A stretch of 64,000 nucleotides of DNA from Rhytidiadelphus loreus (GCA_947034895.1 OX344764.1:37946935-38010934), one strand, 5' to 3'; shown: positions 25,901 through 40,665, counted from the stretch's first letter. Notes: generated by a model not told the origin, from the letters alone. Program-made: numbers and translations.

Positions 25901-28900
25901 CGAAAATACGAAATTCAAGTGCACAGACTTCCTGGAACTGTTAAAGATCTGAGGTTCCGGATGAGCGCCTGGAAAAGTGAATATTAACGAATATGACAAT
26001 TAACGGATACAAAGAGATGAAAACTACATTGATAGCTAATCAAGTAATTGATAGCATAATCGCCTCTCGTTTGTAGGTTAATAACGTGGCTAGTCAAAGA
26101 GTGCAAAGATCTGCGCCCAGTATGCAGGCACCTCATGAAGAGCTGGGGCATCATTTGTACCATCCCCAGTCACGGCAACAATTTCTCCCATCTCTAACAA
26201 CCTTTTCACAAGCATGTGCTTGTCAGTCGGAGAGGACCTTGCCATGACCTGCAGCAGATCGAGGTGACACAAAGATTTACTAAAGTCTGGTTGCATAGAC
26301 ACTGTGAAGGTGCTTATACCATGTGGACATGAGACCAGGTGGCATTTTTCAACGATAAAAGTTCAAAAGTGCTAGTGGGCAAAAGCTTAGCATGTTAACT
26401 ATAGAATTCTTCTCATGTGAATCAGTCGAATTAAAAAAGGAAAAATAAAATCATACGTCTAATTTTGGCAGCAATTCATACTGCTCATCAGCAGTCATGA
26501 TCCGAAAGTCCTTTCCTTCTATGGCTACACCGTTGGGAGTCAATATTCCGCATTCTGCTGCAATAGCTTTCGCTGTCTGAACGTTGTCTCCCGTTACCAT
26601 CCGGACCTGTCGAATAAGGAAAACGACCGGCAAAGTAATATGATTTTGCTTCAAGTCGTAACTCCCACCAATATTTGAAAAGAAGGGGTTGAAAGACTGT
26701 TATGATAAACATAAAGTGTATCTAAGCATGGCTATTGACACTAGAGCAATTTGGAGAGGGAAAAAGACTGTTTCATACTTTGATTCCTGCCGCCTGACAT
26801 CTCGCTACAGCTTCGGGGACACCAGGCCTGCAGGGGTCTTTTATGCCCACAATAGCTATGCAGATAAGATTGGAGTCAGGTAAGCCGTTCGCTTTGATGT
26901 TTTCAGGGGTCAGCACCTCTACCTCCTCAGCTGAAAGCTCCCGATAAGCAAAGCACAAGGTTCGCAACGCAGAATTTGCAAAACTGCTGATGATCCGCTT
27001 CAACTCATCCATCTGTTCCATGCCCGCACCGTCGACAGACTCTAGCCCATTCAATAAATCAGCAATTTTTACACTTATGCGATGTGTCGAAATTATGTAA
27101 AGACATCTTAATTGTATGAAATATACTGTACCTTACAGAATTAATAAGAAATTTGAGTAAGAACCTCCAATATGATACTGTACAGGCTGACAAAGTTAAG
27201 CCCTGTGTGCCTAAAAGGCCACTTCCATATCCAAGGGAGTTGAGACAAATCATTTAGAAAGCTTCAGGTAACGAATAAAAATAAGAAATCATGCCCTACA
27301 TTTTCGAATGGTAGAATAGGTTTTGAAAGCTACTAATATCATTGGTTCTAAGCGTCCAAAATGAACTGTTACGCACCTACGGGTTAATGAGAACTGTTAA
27401 ATATAATTGTCCAAAACTCGAAAAATGAAACAGATCTACAAATGTATCATGAGTGTGAAGGGTTTACCACTGCTGCGTCAAGTGGGACCACTGTGCCATC
27501 AGGTGCAAGCGTATGAGTACAAAAGTCAAGTACGATCTCAGCTGCACCTTTCCAATGTACGTACGTCTTCCCGTCTGGTGCCTGCACCAAGAGGACACTA
27601 TCAAGCAAGTGAATGGTCTTACTCGCGAACAGATCATATCAATTGGTTGATAGAGAATTCAAAATTTGCAGAATCTACCATATGAAAGATGATATACTAG
27701 TAGCCACAATTGTTTCTCTTAAAAGGGGGTGCAAACAAAGTATAAGAAAAACAAAAATTACTATCCTAATTTTACACCTATTGCTCACATTGAAACTGAT
27801 TCCCATTTTCTTCTTGGTAGAATTGAAAGTCTCCACACCTCTCACGGGACAGTATTTCTTAACTTCGTCGAACCTTGCTCCCAACTGATCACATACATTA
27901 AATTGAGTGAGGACAAAATTACATTAAACCTTGTCATTGGAGGAATTTCATGTCGACATATTCATTTTCTGATATAGCCAGAGTTGCGGACTACCACGCA
28001 TCAGCTCACACATAGCTTCAAGTAATGCTCAGGAGAATAAAGTGTAAGGTAGAAGGGTTCATTACGGACACAAGTTTGGGTAAGCCCATTGCTGGAAAAC
28101 TATTCTTGTGATGAATATTCGACACTGCACATGTACTGTACATCACAAGAAGAAATTTGCCCATAATGATCTTGCCCAAACCTGTGACTGGAAGATGGGT
28201 CTCGCTACCTAGGATCTATATTGAATGTAAGAAGTTTGAATCGAAATATGATCAGTCCAAGAAAATGCACCGCTCTCGATATTAACCCAAACCAACAATA
28301 TCGTGGACAATATTTTCAAGTATAGAGCTCACAAAAAGACAGCTCCCCCTTGTATAGGAAATGGGGGAGGGTATCAGTCTTTTTGCGAGGGCGCTGTAAA
28401 GCGTAATCGCATATATTGCACCTTAATTCCCCAAGACAGGACGGCTTGTTCGGTAGGGCTCCCGGTCACTTCCGGAGATCCAAACTGCATTAGAATATTG
28501 ACAAGAAAATAAGTATCAATAGCATACACCTGAACAGCTTCGCATTAAACGAAGCAATGCTTATTAAGTCAATGAACGCATGATAGAGCACAACTACAGA
28601 CAGACAGACGATCGTTCCTCGCGAATAGCAGGCGCAAGCGCTCGTCAATTATTTTTACCTTAGGAAAGTGAATGTTCCCGTTGCTGTTCATGCAGATACT
28701 CTGAAAGATTAACTGCAAGATATAAATAATGAGTTAGACGAGTGGCTCCACTAATGGCGAAGCAATTCATGCATTTCCGGAAATTCGATTGGCAAGGCCT
28801 TTGTCCAATGCAAATTAATCGATGATACCTGAATAACATGCGGTTGAAAATCTTCATCAAATTCAATGTTTTCGCGTAGTCGTCCACAAACCCAATTTGT

Positions 28901-31900
28901 CACAACCGTCATCTGGAAATGTACGAGCGCATCAGACATTAATAAGCATACAAGACTTAGAATTGCCAGGGTTCGTGTTAGTGAGACCATCTCAGAGGAG
29001 GAAATTGAGGCCTCACACAGGACGATGCAACACTCCACGCAGGCCCGAGAGGTCTACAATATCTCAAGAACTGAGACTATATCCTTATTGCTTCAACAAC
29101 GCTAGAAAAGGTTAAAGAGGTAAAATATAAAGAAAAGTCTCTGTCTGAGCCATTGCACCTCAACGTAACCAAATTGACAACCACATATATTTTAGGAAAA
29201 ATCATGCACATAAAAGGTGACGTGCTGAAAATGCAGGATTCATCAGTGAGCGAAACAATATTGATATCGACAAACTTTCACTAACAGAACGTGAACTAAC
29301 CATGTTCATTGTAAGGGTTCCTGTCTTGTCACTACAGATAGCCGTGGCAGAACCCATAGTCTCACATGCCGACAAGTGCCTGACCTGAACATCATCCATC
29401 CAATTTTCAGGGTGAAGCAATTTCAGGACTGCTTACACTAGGGTGCCACTTGAGCATAATAGAGCTTTAGAGAATCCGCGATAGAACTTACTAAGGCACG
29501 GTCGTCCATCATCTTCGCCATAGAGTATGCCAACCTGTTTAGAAGCAGAGCACTATTACTTACATACATGCCTGTAACTCATAAAAAATGAAACTCTCAC
29601 AGGAAGGTACAGAATAAGTACTCAGTACAGTAGAATAGCTTCAGCTTGAAACCAAAGAAACTGATTAATCCTTAGACGTCACGGCTGGCCCGAGGGGCTA
29701 GCTTTTCAGTGTAATTTCAAAAACTGTGACGTTTAAGGGCTAAGAGATCAACATTGAATATTTCTATTGTCAAAGATTCTCACGTCAAAGTAACTGCAAG
29801 AGGCAATCCTTCGGGCACAGCCACCACCACAATGGTCACCTGAGCTTTACTCCACACTTCACTCCGTGAGTTCAGGAGAAGTAGTTCTCATCCTTACATT
29901 AGAATTACAGAACTACCATCATGAAAGAATTTTTTTTAAATGAAAGTATAAGCAGACATGAACACTTTAAGTTTGAGCACACGAGAAAGTAGAGAAGGCC
30001 AGAAGAGAGATAGGCATTTACTGCGATAGCAAAATAGTCGACCAGCATTTTGCCATCAGCTCCACTGAAATTCTTGAAATCAACGGTCGCCAAAAACCTT
30101 CAAGCAGAGGCAGTAATTAGTGTGGTAAAAAACACGACCCAAAACCTACCAGTCACTAGTAGAGAACCCCCTCCAGAGATATTCTAGACAATCTGGCCTT
30201 ATTAATCGTAAGGCCATTTTAGGCGGTTTCTAACGTAAACCCTGCCAAATAGGTTATCTTTAGACCTCCTCGGGGGAGGGGGTCGCGAAGGGTTTCTACA
30301 ATCTTGGGACCGGATATTTGAAGTAGAAAATCTATGTCACCGGACAGAATAGCCCCGGCTGTTTACCCAGCCTTAGGGTCACAGGTGGCAATATTATTTC
30401 CGAGGACAGGTTCAGGGTCACTGAATAAACAAATCAAGTTGTGGAGCACATATAGCATTTATACCTCTGGTTTCCATGTGGAACATGGGCACAATTGCAC
30501 CATGGATATGCATAGTTATGTATAAGAACATGAATTTGCAGACGATTTTACAACATCTTCAAAGAAGTAAACTACGACCTTACCGGCAGACGAGGATAAT
30601 GAAAACGACAACAGCAAATCCCACACCAACTTTGCCAATGGTAGTTGCTAGGCTATTAAGACGCTCCTGCAAAACAAAACAAAATGTAAAGCAAGCACAA
30701 CAGGAAATAATCACGTTGTATATTTCATAGCATTGTCGTTAGTTATCAAAACCATGCATGGGTGACCTAAAACAAAAACGCGGGATTTTGGATGTTGCAC
30801 GACTAAGCGTTGAAAGAAAACATAACCAACCTGCAACGGAGTTAACTCATCATTATCCTCACTAATGGTCGCCATCAATTTTCCCCACTCTGTTGCCATC
30901 CCCACGGCTGTTACCTGCACAAGCCCTACATGACTATTGTCCATGCTAAATGGTTCCCTTTCACTCAATCACTTGTGTTACAAGACTAGCATATCATTCA
31001 AAGTAATGCACCATTAGATTCCTATCTTATTCTACAAAATAAGATCATTTGTTCATTTCCAGCAATATTACATGCAATTATACACCATTTAATAGATAAA
31101 TCGTATTTGGCAGGTGGAAAGCATTTTTCGAGAGCACCATGATTTTCCATAGTCATTTGAGCAAGTTAGAGGAAATCCTTAAATCTTCTTTATAATTACA
31201 AAAGCTTTGATAAAAAAACAAACCATCATATCTCCAAAACCATCCATAACTTTACACCCTGAAAGCATGAAGGGGTGCTCCATTTCATCCTTGGGCAACT
31301 GCACACATCGTCATCCTATTATTTTCTGCAAAGGGACCCTCACAACTATATGTACGTGCAAACCATTTCGCCTCCATGCATCGACACAATTTACACACAT
31401 TCCTCTAGTCTATAAATTCAAGCATCACTGAAGTCCACGATTATGTTCCAGCTCATCAGCACTCTACACAATTGTGACTTAAGTTGTATTGAGAGACGAC
31501 AGCGTAGATATCAGCGCAACAGTACCTAGAAACTCGATCGGGTTTCATTTTTAAATTAAAATTTAATAATAAATGAGGAGATGAAGGGATATACAGACAG
31601 GTTCACTTTCACCCGTCATACTCGACTCGTCCACAAGCATCGAATGGCCTTCTATCAGCAATCCATCTGCTGGAATCTGCTCTCAGTTCAAAATCACAAC
31701 AGAACCATATAACCTATCATAGCAGTTGTTTTAAAATTTGTACCTATTGACTTGAAAGTCATCACGCATTTCCATATTCTCTAAGTCAGTAATAATGATA
31801 TTTGTACTTGTAATTGTTTCCCACTTTATATAATGTTTACAACCTTCAGCCATTGCACGTTTTAGTTTCACATGACCAGCAATACAGAAGAAAAGAGTTG

Positions 31901-33591
31901 CATCGCTTGACAAGCAGCAAGAAAAATCTCTAGATTCTGTATTAATAGGCTATAAGAAAGACGACGGCAATGCTCACTTGATCACCAATATTGAGCTGCA
32001 CAATATCGCCCACCACGACATCAAAAATCGAGACTTTCATCCTTCTTGAACCCCTTGTCACCTGTTCCCATAATACATCAATATTTAAGTAGCCAAGGGT
32101 CGTTGCCACGAATTTAGGATCGAACTTAATCAAGCATATCCCATTAAAGCCCAGGAAATTGATTATCCAAGATGGCATCCATTCCCATCCCCACACCAAC
32201 ATAATATTCATCAAACGACCCATCAATTAAAGTATCTTCAGAAGTCTCTACATTGATTAAGATCTTTCGCTTCTGATCACTAAGCTGCTGAAACTGTTGG
32301 GCTTGTCTGTAGTCACTGACAGCTGCACTTCACATTACAACACAAGAAAAACATCAGAGGAGGTTGGTTCAAAATCATAACTACAAATGACGCTCAACCC
32401 TAGGCCTATTCTCAACTTGGGAATAATATATAGAGGTTGTTCAGGACTTAACATGAAACCATGATCACCACGACAACTGCAAAGCTTATACCACCTCCAT
32501 CATACCAGCCAACACTAACACCCTGCACCCAACATCTTCTGAAATTAAGCACCAAGCGAACAGTAGCACCTCAGCGTACTAGCACCATCGTGATGTAGTT
32601 GTTATATTGACTCTGAAAGTGAACTAATAAACTGCGATCAAGTAGAAAAGAAAAACGAGAGCATGTGTGAAAACACTTCTCTAACCCAACCATCATAAAG
32701 TACCCACTTCAAAAGTGGACGTACCTCAGTAGTCATCCCCACAACGAGAGACACGATGGCGCAACATATCAATATCAGCAGTGTCTCATCTTGAAGCGCT
32801 TCCCACACATAAGCCTTCACAGATTTTCACTAATAGCTTCACTTATTCAATAAAGTACACAACGATGTTCCGCGATCTTTTTGTACCCCTCACATACCAA
32901 ATTATTTATTTTTCTTGGATACTGTTGAAAAACTCACTAAAGATTGAGATTGACAGAATTCAGAAAACTTACAAGAAATATTTTAGATTTCTTGACTGGA
33001 TATGTGTTTGGCCCAAATGCCTCTGTTCGCAAGGCAATGTCATTGGGAGAGCCTTCAATCCCTTTGGCTGGATCAACTCTCAAGCAAACAGCGACACCTC
33101 TGATACCTCCAAAGCTTTTCATTGAATCAGGATTAGCCTCAAATTTGGCTATGTCTTCGGGTGAGATTGTGAACCCTGCTAAACTCCATGGTGGCGGCGG
33201 GCGGTCTGTAAAGATTTTCCAGTGTACATTGACAATCAATAGCCATTCTTCACGACATGTCCAAACCTTTGAAAGTGAAAGACTGCGGTGAAAACAAAAG
33301 ACTCTGTCGTTGCCCTAAACTATTTCAAACAATCGAGTGTGCACCTTCTGTTCCAGGTTTCTTCTTCGGTTTGCCATCAGGATGTTTAGGCCTTTTGGTG
33401 TCCTTTTTCGAGTCCCTTTTCTTGTTCTTCTTGGGGTCATATGCTGTCTCCAAAACACGATTCTTCTCCGGAGGGGGCGCCTGCAGAGAGAGCTGGACAT
33501 TTTGCTGAAGAGCGCTGTGTATACGAACCTCGGACGGATCTCTTTTTGAGGGTGGCTTGTATACGGGACCCTCAGCCCTCTGCAGCGGCAT
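22901..33591 (-). CDS. Autoinhibited-type (P2B) plasma-membrane-like Ca2+-ATPase
   Basis: Pumps Ca2+ out of the cytosol at the cost of ATP. I resolved 33 exons (33591-33345, 33205-32973, 32814-32725, 32522-32453, 32322-32252, 32061-31978 ... 24237-24160, 24017-23910, 23829-23805, 23708-23657, 23513-23407, 23163-22901). Their lengths sum to 3405 nt, 1134 residues, in one open frame. Landmarks in order: M1 ([15 protein letters not shown]), actuator TGES, M4 PEGL, phosphorylated Asp in CSDKTGTLT (29384-29301), KGA nucleotide site, [15 protein letters not shown] hinge, and M5-M10 ending in [13 protein letters not shown]. Segment order and sequence match plant ACA proteins better than ER-type pumps. 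Oddities: a Lys-rich N-terminus of about 85 residues without the calmodulin-binding pattern I expect of plant ACAs, and a Pro-rich C-terminal tail. How it is autoinhibited is therefore unclear. One exon is only 25 nt. Confidence 0.93.
30158..30300. repeat. Short inverted-repeat element inside a Ca2+-ATPase intron
   Basis: The left part (ACCCCCTCCAGAGATATTCT) and the right part (CTTTAGACCTCCTCGGGGGA onward) are imperfect inverses. Related fragments occur at 47405-47490 in a sulfite-reductase intron, for example TTCTAACATAAACC against TTCTAACGTAAACC. It looks like a small dispersed non-coding element carried in introns. Confidence 0.45.
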
Positions 33592-35652
33592 GATTATATC
33601 CCTCTATAGCTCGAGGAACCTGATTCCAAAACGTCACAAATCATTTTGACGGAATCCATCTGTTTAAAGAAAAAATTAGTGAATGATAGGAGCATATCAC
33701 TAACCTCATACGATCCACGTTTATTTTTTCACACGGCGCTCTGATTTCGTGGTATTGAAATACACTCACGTCTTCGGTCGTGTGCCTCACCATGAGCAAT
33801 TGCCCCAAGCATCAGCGCGCTAAACGCTAATTTGAGGTGATCGGCAATCTATGGTCCCCCCCTCTTAAGTGATCAACCCTAAAGCCACTCCAAATGTGGC
33901 GAGCCGGCTTGATCTTCCTGCAAGCTTGAGAAAAGACACCCACAAAAATCCCTTCTCCACTTGACTGGAAATCACTCCCCTGCCCACAGGCTCCAAACCC
34001 CCTGTTACAACTCGGTCAAAAACCCAAAGGCCCTGCATTATGTCCGTCAGTTAGACCTCCCCATGCGTTTCGGCGTCGCTCCGTTGCTCAGAGCGCAGGA
34101 AAAGTTGTCCAAGCTGCTGAAATCATGATCCCTGCTAAACTCCAGATTCAGTCCGAATCACTTGCGCAAAGTCCTGAGAAACGTGGGCTATGAAAGAATG
34201 TCCGTTTGAGGTGATGAGGAGAAGGGCAACAAAGGGCAAAGACAAAAGGAAATAGGAAGACAGGAAGCGTTGCATGTGGCAGAGAGTACTGCGAGCTCAT
34301 GAAGAGAAAAGAGAAGCTGCTCCGAAGTTCTTGGTTGTTTGGACCTCCAGCATTAACCGCCTCGCCCTGATGCACGTTCATGTGAAGCCAACCGACGCGA
34401 GCCAAAGCGACTACTCATGCTGGATACTCACTTTCCAATCTACGACTACTCTAACCTCTACTCGTATACTGATTCAAAAATGGACACCCGAGCTAACCCT
34501 AAGATGTACGGAGTAACTACGTGCCTAAAATGTACACAATCTGAACATGAGAGACCAGGATTGCTTTTGCATAATAAGTCCATCAGAAAGTGAGAGTTTA
34601 CTTACAAGGTGTCCAAAAAAGACATGTCTACGATCCATTAAAATTCAATTGTCAAAAGGACCCCAACAAAAATTAAGACAGCTTAATAATAAGAACAAAT
34701 GCTTATTTGGACACTTTTAGATGTCGTCAACTTCATCATCATGCTTACGAATATTCAATGGGAAATTGTTTACCCGAGAATCGAAGCAATCAAACTCGTG
34801 ATTAGCAGTCCACCACGCCCTCAAGTGCATTCGGCACTCACAGCCATCTGTAGCACGCACTCTCCAATACCTTCATCACGTTACACTCAGAAATGCAAAT
34901 GAGAACATGCAGTACTAAAGCACTGGCTTGCTTGGGCGTACTCAACCTTCCTCACATCCACTTTAACAGAACATGTAGCTTGTGTCAATGCAAAGCCTCC
35001 TCCCCTCTGCTCCAGAGACAATGAAACCCCGATCACCAAGACCTTTCAGTCGAGGTTCAGTGGACATTATTCACCTAAAAATGGCGATCTCTAAAGTGTG
35101 ATCAGGTGGGACTCAGAAATAGCGTAGGCACTGCACGAGTTTAAAGAAAAATAAAAACACCTTCAATACGTCAAATAGAAATGCACCCAATGAAACATCT
35201 ACAATGAAATATCTCAAGCAAATAGATAGAGCACCGTTTCTTGTTAAGAGTTGGGTGGATACTCTACCAAAATGTAGAGATTGAACTCATCGATATTAAG
35301 AAGGGTCCCGCAGGAACATTCACAAAGTAAGACGGTACACAGCTACTAGCTGGACCTTGAACAGCAAGAGCTTTGCTCGATGGAAGTAACTGTGTCCCAG
35401 AGTAGGCTGGGTTGTAACCAAGCGACCCAGTCACACGATTCTAATCTAATGAGAAAATTCACCGTGGATAACTATTGACGAGCACTTCAGCAGTACAGGA
35501 TAGTGCAGATTCAACTATGTGCAAGAGCAGACGCAGATGCGAATATTGACTATTTCAATCAAGTTAAAAGAACGGCAACTAAAAGAAAGGCTACTGGTGC
35601 AAAAAGAAGGGGTTCAACGTGGGGCACACTTAAAGCCACTAGAAACAAATGC
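33592..35652. other. Intergenic: Ca2+-ATPase 5' flank and IPMI 3' flank
   Basis: The minus-strand Ca2+-ATPase starts at 33591, so its promoter and leader should lie in 33592-34500. The 3' untranslated region of the next minus-strand gene ends somewhere above 35000. Open frames here are below 86 codons and unsupported. No repeat or RNA gene was recognised. Confidence 0.5.
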
Positions 35653-37262
35653 CTACTGTGCTGGCGCTGAAATCATGCCAGTACTCCTTGCATAAGCGAA
35701 GATGCCACCGGCATCAATGACCGGTCCTGCCTCACCAATGGGTTTCAAGTTGTATTGTTTCCCGGTGGTGTGATTCACTAATACATCCTTCTCCATGTCT
35801 AGTGTCACGTAATCGCCAGTGTGATTCTCCTCCCAGATTCTTCCCTGCGTTTCGACTGGATACAGCTCTCCTGTTGCTACTGAATTCCGGAAGAAAATTC
35901 TTGCATAGGTTTCAGCCACCACGGCACGTGCACCGGCAGCACCCAAGGCCACTGGGGCATGCTCCCTGCAAAATTTAGACAAAGTACACCACCATCCTTA
36001 GGAATGCTACCAGAGTTTGAGATTCTCCACGATGCTGACTTCCAATAGCAAGAAAACATATGCTGTTCTTGAAATCTAACCAGCTTGCTTGAACTCGAAA
36101 TGAATAACCATGTACATACCATACACTCCTATCTAAGCGTACTGTCTTTCAAGTAAGCAGATATGGTACTGTCGGTTGAGCACGCGGTGATGATCTGGAC
36201 TTTTTTCAAGCTTTTCAAATTTCCAAAAATTTACTTACGTAGTCTACAAGGGAACGATAGAAAGAACTACGTTGTTGAGTACATAACCGAGTATTATGCC
36301 TATTCTGTACCCTTCCTTCCATAAGCATTGGTAGGCTTGCTTGTCATGAAAAAAACGAGAATTCATAGATACAATTGCATTAAACCTTACACTGAAATTA
36401 TTCAACAGGCCTATCCAACTACGTCATGGATTTTCTGGACATCCTAAACAGTGGACTTCATAATCCATCCAACGTGATAGCCTCTTAGACAAGGAGATAA
36501 TATCATACATATACTTCGTTCCGCTTAATGAAAACGCCACTTACTCAAGGGTTCCAATTTTGAGCGTACGGAACATGTGTCTACGGTATGAGACTCGAAA
36601 CACCTCCAAACATTGCAAAAGTACGATTCTAGATTTCAACACTCCCAGAGAAGGGCGGGACTCCAAGCCAGGTACCAGAACCCGAAGTCTCCAATTGAGA
36701 TTGAAGTCACTCGATTGAGATTGAAAAGCGCATCAAAGTTTGGAGTGAGAATAAAGATGAGAGAATCAAACCTGGAGGATCCACAGCCAAAGTTGTCACC
36801 ACCAATGATGACCTTGTATTCCGTTTTCGTCTCCCCTTCTTCGATAAACTTGCCCCAGTGCGCGGGGAGTCCAATCATGGCGTAGCTTCCAAGCTTCTCA
36901 TACTCCTCGGGCTTCGAAGGGACGAGAGTAAGGTACTCAGCGGGGATGATCTGGTCCGTGTCAATGTTGTCACCAACAACAAAACAGCGCCCGTGAATTA
37001 TCCGACAGCCGCGAGCATTCTCTCCCTCGACAGCCGAAGCTGCAGCCTCAGCGCGCACTCCGTCACTATAAGCAATGGGATCCTGGCTTCTCCTCTGCGC
37101 TTCGGTTTCAAACCGCGCCACAGAACCCCACATTGCACTCCTCCTGCTGGCGAAACAGGACACTGAAATGCAGCCAGACGAAGCGCGGCGGGAGCAGGAC
37201 GAGGAGGTGGTAGCTGAGGCCGCCGCAGGCACCACCCGCAGTCCTAGTGCTGCGGCAGCCAT
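35653..37262 (-). CDS. 3-isopropylmalate dehydratase small subunit, plastid
   Basis: Small subunit of isopropylmalate isomerase, which converts 2- to 3-isopropylmalate in leucine synthesis together with the Fe-S large subunit. There are two exons, 37262-36772 and 35965-35653, joined inside the codon for Arg of CGSSRE, giving 267 residues. An N-terminal Ala/Ser/Arg-rich stretch of about 60 residues has the look of a plastid transit peptide. The swivel domain follows: GRCFVVGDNIDTDQIIPAEY, then GDNFGCGSSREHAPVALGAAG, then RIFFRNSVATGELYPVE. An in-frame ATG lies 27 codons upstream, but the chosen start gives a normal transit peptide. All residues I expect in this family are present. Confidence 0.95.
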
Positions 37263-40200
37263 GGCGAAGGTGATGATACTAAACCCTAATTTGCAGAGGG
37301 AGAGACACTCCAATTCCACCAACAACTCTACCAAAAACAACACCAGCTCAATTTCGAAAGCCCCTCTTCCAGACGCAACCCGCCAAGGCGCTTTCTACAC
37401 TTTCTATCCTATCACCGTGGGGTCTTGTCGAGCTGGTAATTAGTACGGAGTATATATCTATCATTGGCACATGGCATAGGCCGATTGGAAAGAGCCAGGG
37501 TGGTATATACTCATAATCCCATCTTTTGTTCACTCTTACACTTGTTTACTCTTTTAGAGGAGGAGAGGATTATGTTTGATAAGTGACTCATTGCTCTACA
37601 ACTTGACTAGTTATCAAGAATATAATTTATTTAGCTACATCCAAGTAAATTTTTAATGACAACAGAGTCTCTATTAGTAAGGTAGATATAGATTTTGAGG
37701 TGGATATATATGAGTCTAGTATTTCAAAATCAATATCCACCTCAAAATATATATGAGTCAATTTGAAATATCTTCAAAAAAAAATATTCCATTGTTCCTT
37801 TCATTGGGACCATATCCGAAAAATTTGCCCGCTTCCCTCTTATACATGCAAGACTACATTTCCTAAATAAAATTTTCAATACTTTTCACATTGAAATTTT
37901 GAAAATAAAAAAAACGTAACAAGTATGTCAACTTGCTACTCTACAAGCCTAAACTTGCAAAATATTGAAATTTGTTTAACCCTGCCAAGAAATTGCCATT
38001 GAAATTTTGAAGAAGATATAATCTATCTACTTAGGCATCACACAAAATCTAAGGCCTTCAAAGGGCTTCCAGTCAATGCCACATTAGATTGGCAACTTTT
38101 TAAAAATATAAATATAAATATAATATTAAAATAATAATAATAATTCTTTTTGTACTTGCACTACGAGACTACCAAAAATAAAAAACTAACAGCCCTTTAG
38201 AGGCCTCACATTTCCTATAAAGGCTTTGAGGGGTTAAAGGGTTAAATAACCAATTCACAATATTAAAAATCCAATTTGAAAGCCAATAGTCAATTTGAAT
38301 AACTTTCTACAAAATACTTTGAGTTGTTCACGAAGGTAGGATAAAATTTCTTCTCTATAATGATAAATTTTATTACCTTACTTTAAATCTATTTAAATCA
38401 CTTATTTTAACCCTTGAACACCAAGCCAATCATCATGGAAATCATCTATTTTTTCACCCACGTAACTTGTTGGCTTAAAAAAAAAAAAAAAAACTCATTG
38501 GAAGTCAAACTATTATAGAACACATTCCCTTTCCACACAAATTTGGGAGGATGAATAGTTGCACTTCTATCCCACATGGAGAGATTCTTTGTCATTCATC
38601 AGCCAACAAACATCCTCTTCATCGTTTATGGGTTAAATATCTTGTAGATGTGGAAGTGGTCACATTTGAAAAATGATGTTGTGAATGTAGAAGGTAATGG
38701 TTCACAACTTTTGCGTTCAAGTTGCCAACAGTGTAAGAAGTACTGCATTCGCTTGTGCCACAGACTACATTCAAATTGGCAACATAAGAGGTAAATACAA
38801 ATTCCAAGCTGCCTAACTGAAATTGCTCCAATTTCGTAGAGCCTAATTTTGCTTAGCACGTTTGCAGCTCAATCCAATAGGTAAATTGTGACAATTGAAA
38901 TTGTTGAGAGTTGTCATGTTCTCTCCTTTTTTTTAGTGTATTATCAAAGTTTGTACATGAGGTTTTGATCTATGAGTCTTTTGATTTTGTGGTTTGGAGG
39001 TCAACATGGGAAACAAGCGACAACAATTTGTAAAGGAACGACTTGTTGCAGAGGTGACCATTGTAGATTCTATGTTGTTGTTGGCCTAGTTTAGGATTTT
39101 AGTTTTGACCTAAATTTGCAGAAGATGTCTCTGGTCTGAGTTTTTAGGAGTTCTCCGGTTCACTTGTTAAATGGAGTGTGTGGATGATAAGTTGGGCGCT
39201 TCAAGTTCTTGTTTTTATTTACAATTTTGGAGCTCACTATATTTTAGGGTTTGAATACCAATGGAGATCTTCTAAGTAGATTGTTTCCATTTATGGTCAT
39301 TTTGTCATTTTGATACGAAACATGATTTAAGGTATTAGAGTTTAGTGTCGTACATATAAGAGCATTGATTTGATTATCGTGAACTTTTGTTGGTATGTTT
39401 GTTCCAAGTGATAATTAAGTCTCTTCTTTCTTGGATCAAGGATAACCTAATTAAAGAAAGGCCAAAGATGTTTTAGAAAAAAAAATTGTGTAAATACTCT
39501 TTTCAGATTTCCATAATTATATTTTGTTAGGAATGCAATCAGCAACATAAGAAATTTATACATTGATGTAGATTTGATTTCAATAGAGTTGATTCTTTTA
39601 CCCATAGGTCTCTCTATAGCTTTATACATCTCCAATAAATCATTTATGCTTGTGTTTTAATGAAAGTGATGCAAATAATATCATGTACCTCTAATATTTC
39701 TAGAATTTGGTGGACTTTATGCAGGTGTCCAAAACTCTATATGTACGTGCTTATAATTGAACTTTGTTAGAAAAGTTGTTATGAGTAGAAACTTGATTAG
39801 AAGGATTGGATTTAGGGATTCTATATGTCCACAACAATTTGCAAAGATTTTAGGTTTAGGAATTCTATATGTCTACAACAATTTGTGAAGATTTTAGAGT
39901 TGTTGTTGTCTCAATTGCACTAGGCTTCAAAAATTAAGCTATGAATTGAACTATAAGCTGAGTTTATAATGACTATGGGATTCTTTTTAACACTTGTGGA
40001 ATATTCTTTTTAATAAAAAAATTTGAAGTTCTTTTTGAAAAGGACCAATGCACCTTTTCAAGAATTTTTGAAAAGTTTTACAACCAATAGAAAAAAGACT
40101 ATTAAATCCCACTTCTCTAAAAGTTTTACAACCAATTGGAAAAAGACTATTAAATCCCACTTCTCTAAAAGTTTTACAACCAATTGGAAAATGACATGTG

Positions 40201-40665
40201 TACCTCTTTTGTAATTTATGTGAAGTGTTTACAAAATGTGACTATTTATCACACACTACATTCAAAATGTGCACTTGGATGTTTACGTGTACCATAATAT
40301 CATGTCAAGTGTGTGAAGAAAGTGTGTCATTGCCTCATTGGATAGTTAAAGAATGTTATGTTATAACCCATACTAAATTACTAAACCTTTAATCCATCTC
40401 CTATTTCTAAACCCTTTGATCAACCTATACTTTCAAAGTACAAAAATGAATGCTTGTAATCAAGTCTTTCACTTGACACTATGCCCTTCAATGTTCTTGA
40501 GTTTTTTCTACTTCTTAATGTTCTTATAACTAATGCATTGAATTCTTGAAGATTTAAAAATTAAAAATTAAAAATTAATCTTATTAATTCTTAAAGCAAT
40601 TGCCAAACTACTTTTTCCAACTTTAATTAATTATTTGGAATTTCATATTAACCTTGATAATGAGG
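37263..40665. other. AT-rich intergenic DNA
   Basis: Contains the upstream region of the IPMI gene (37263-37560) and then AT-rich sequence without a gene. Local direct repeats are visible at 39819-39895 (TTCTATATGTCYACAACAAT twice) and 40071-40195. Confidence 0.6.
40071..40195. repeat. 48-bp tandem repeat, about 2.6 copies
   Basis: The unit beginning AAAAGTTTTACAACCAATWG recurs at 40071, 40119 and 40167, exactly 48 bp apart and nearly identical. Because 48 is a multiple of three, the region shows a short open frame, but nothing else suggests coding. Confidence 0.9.
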
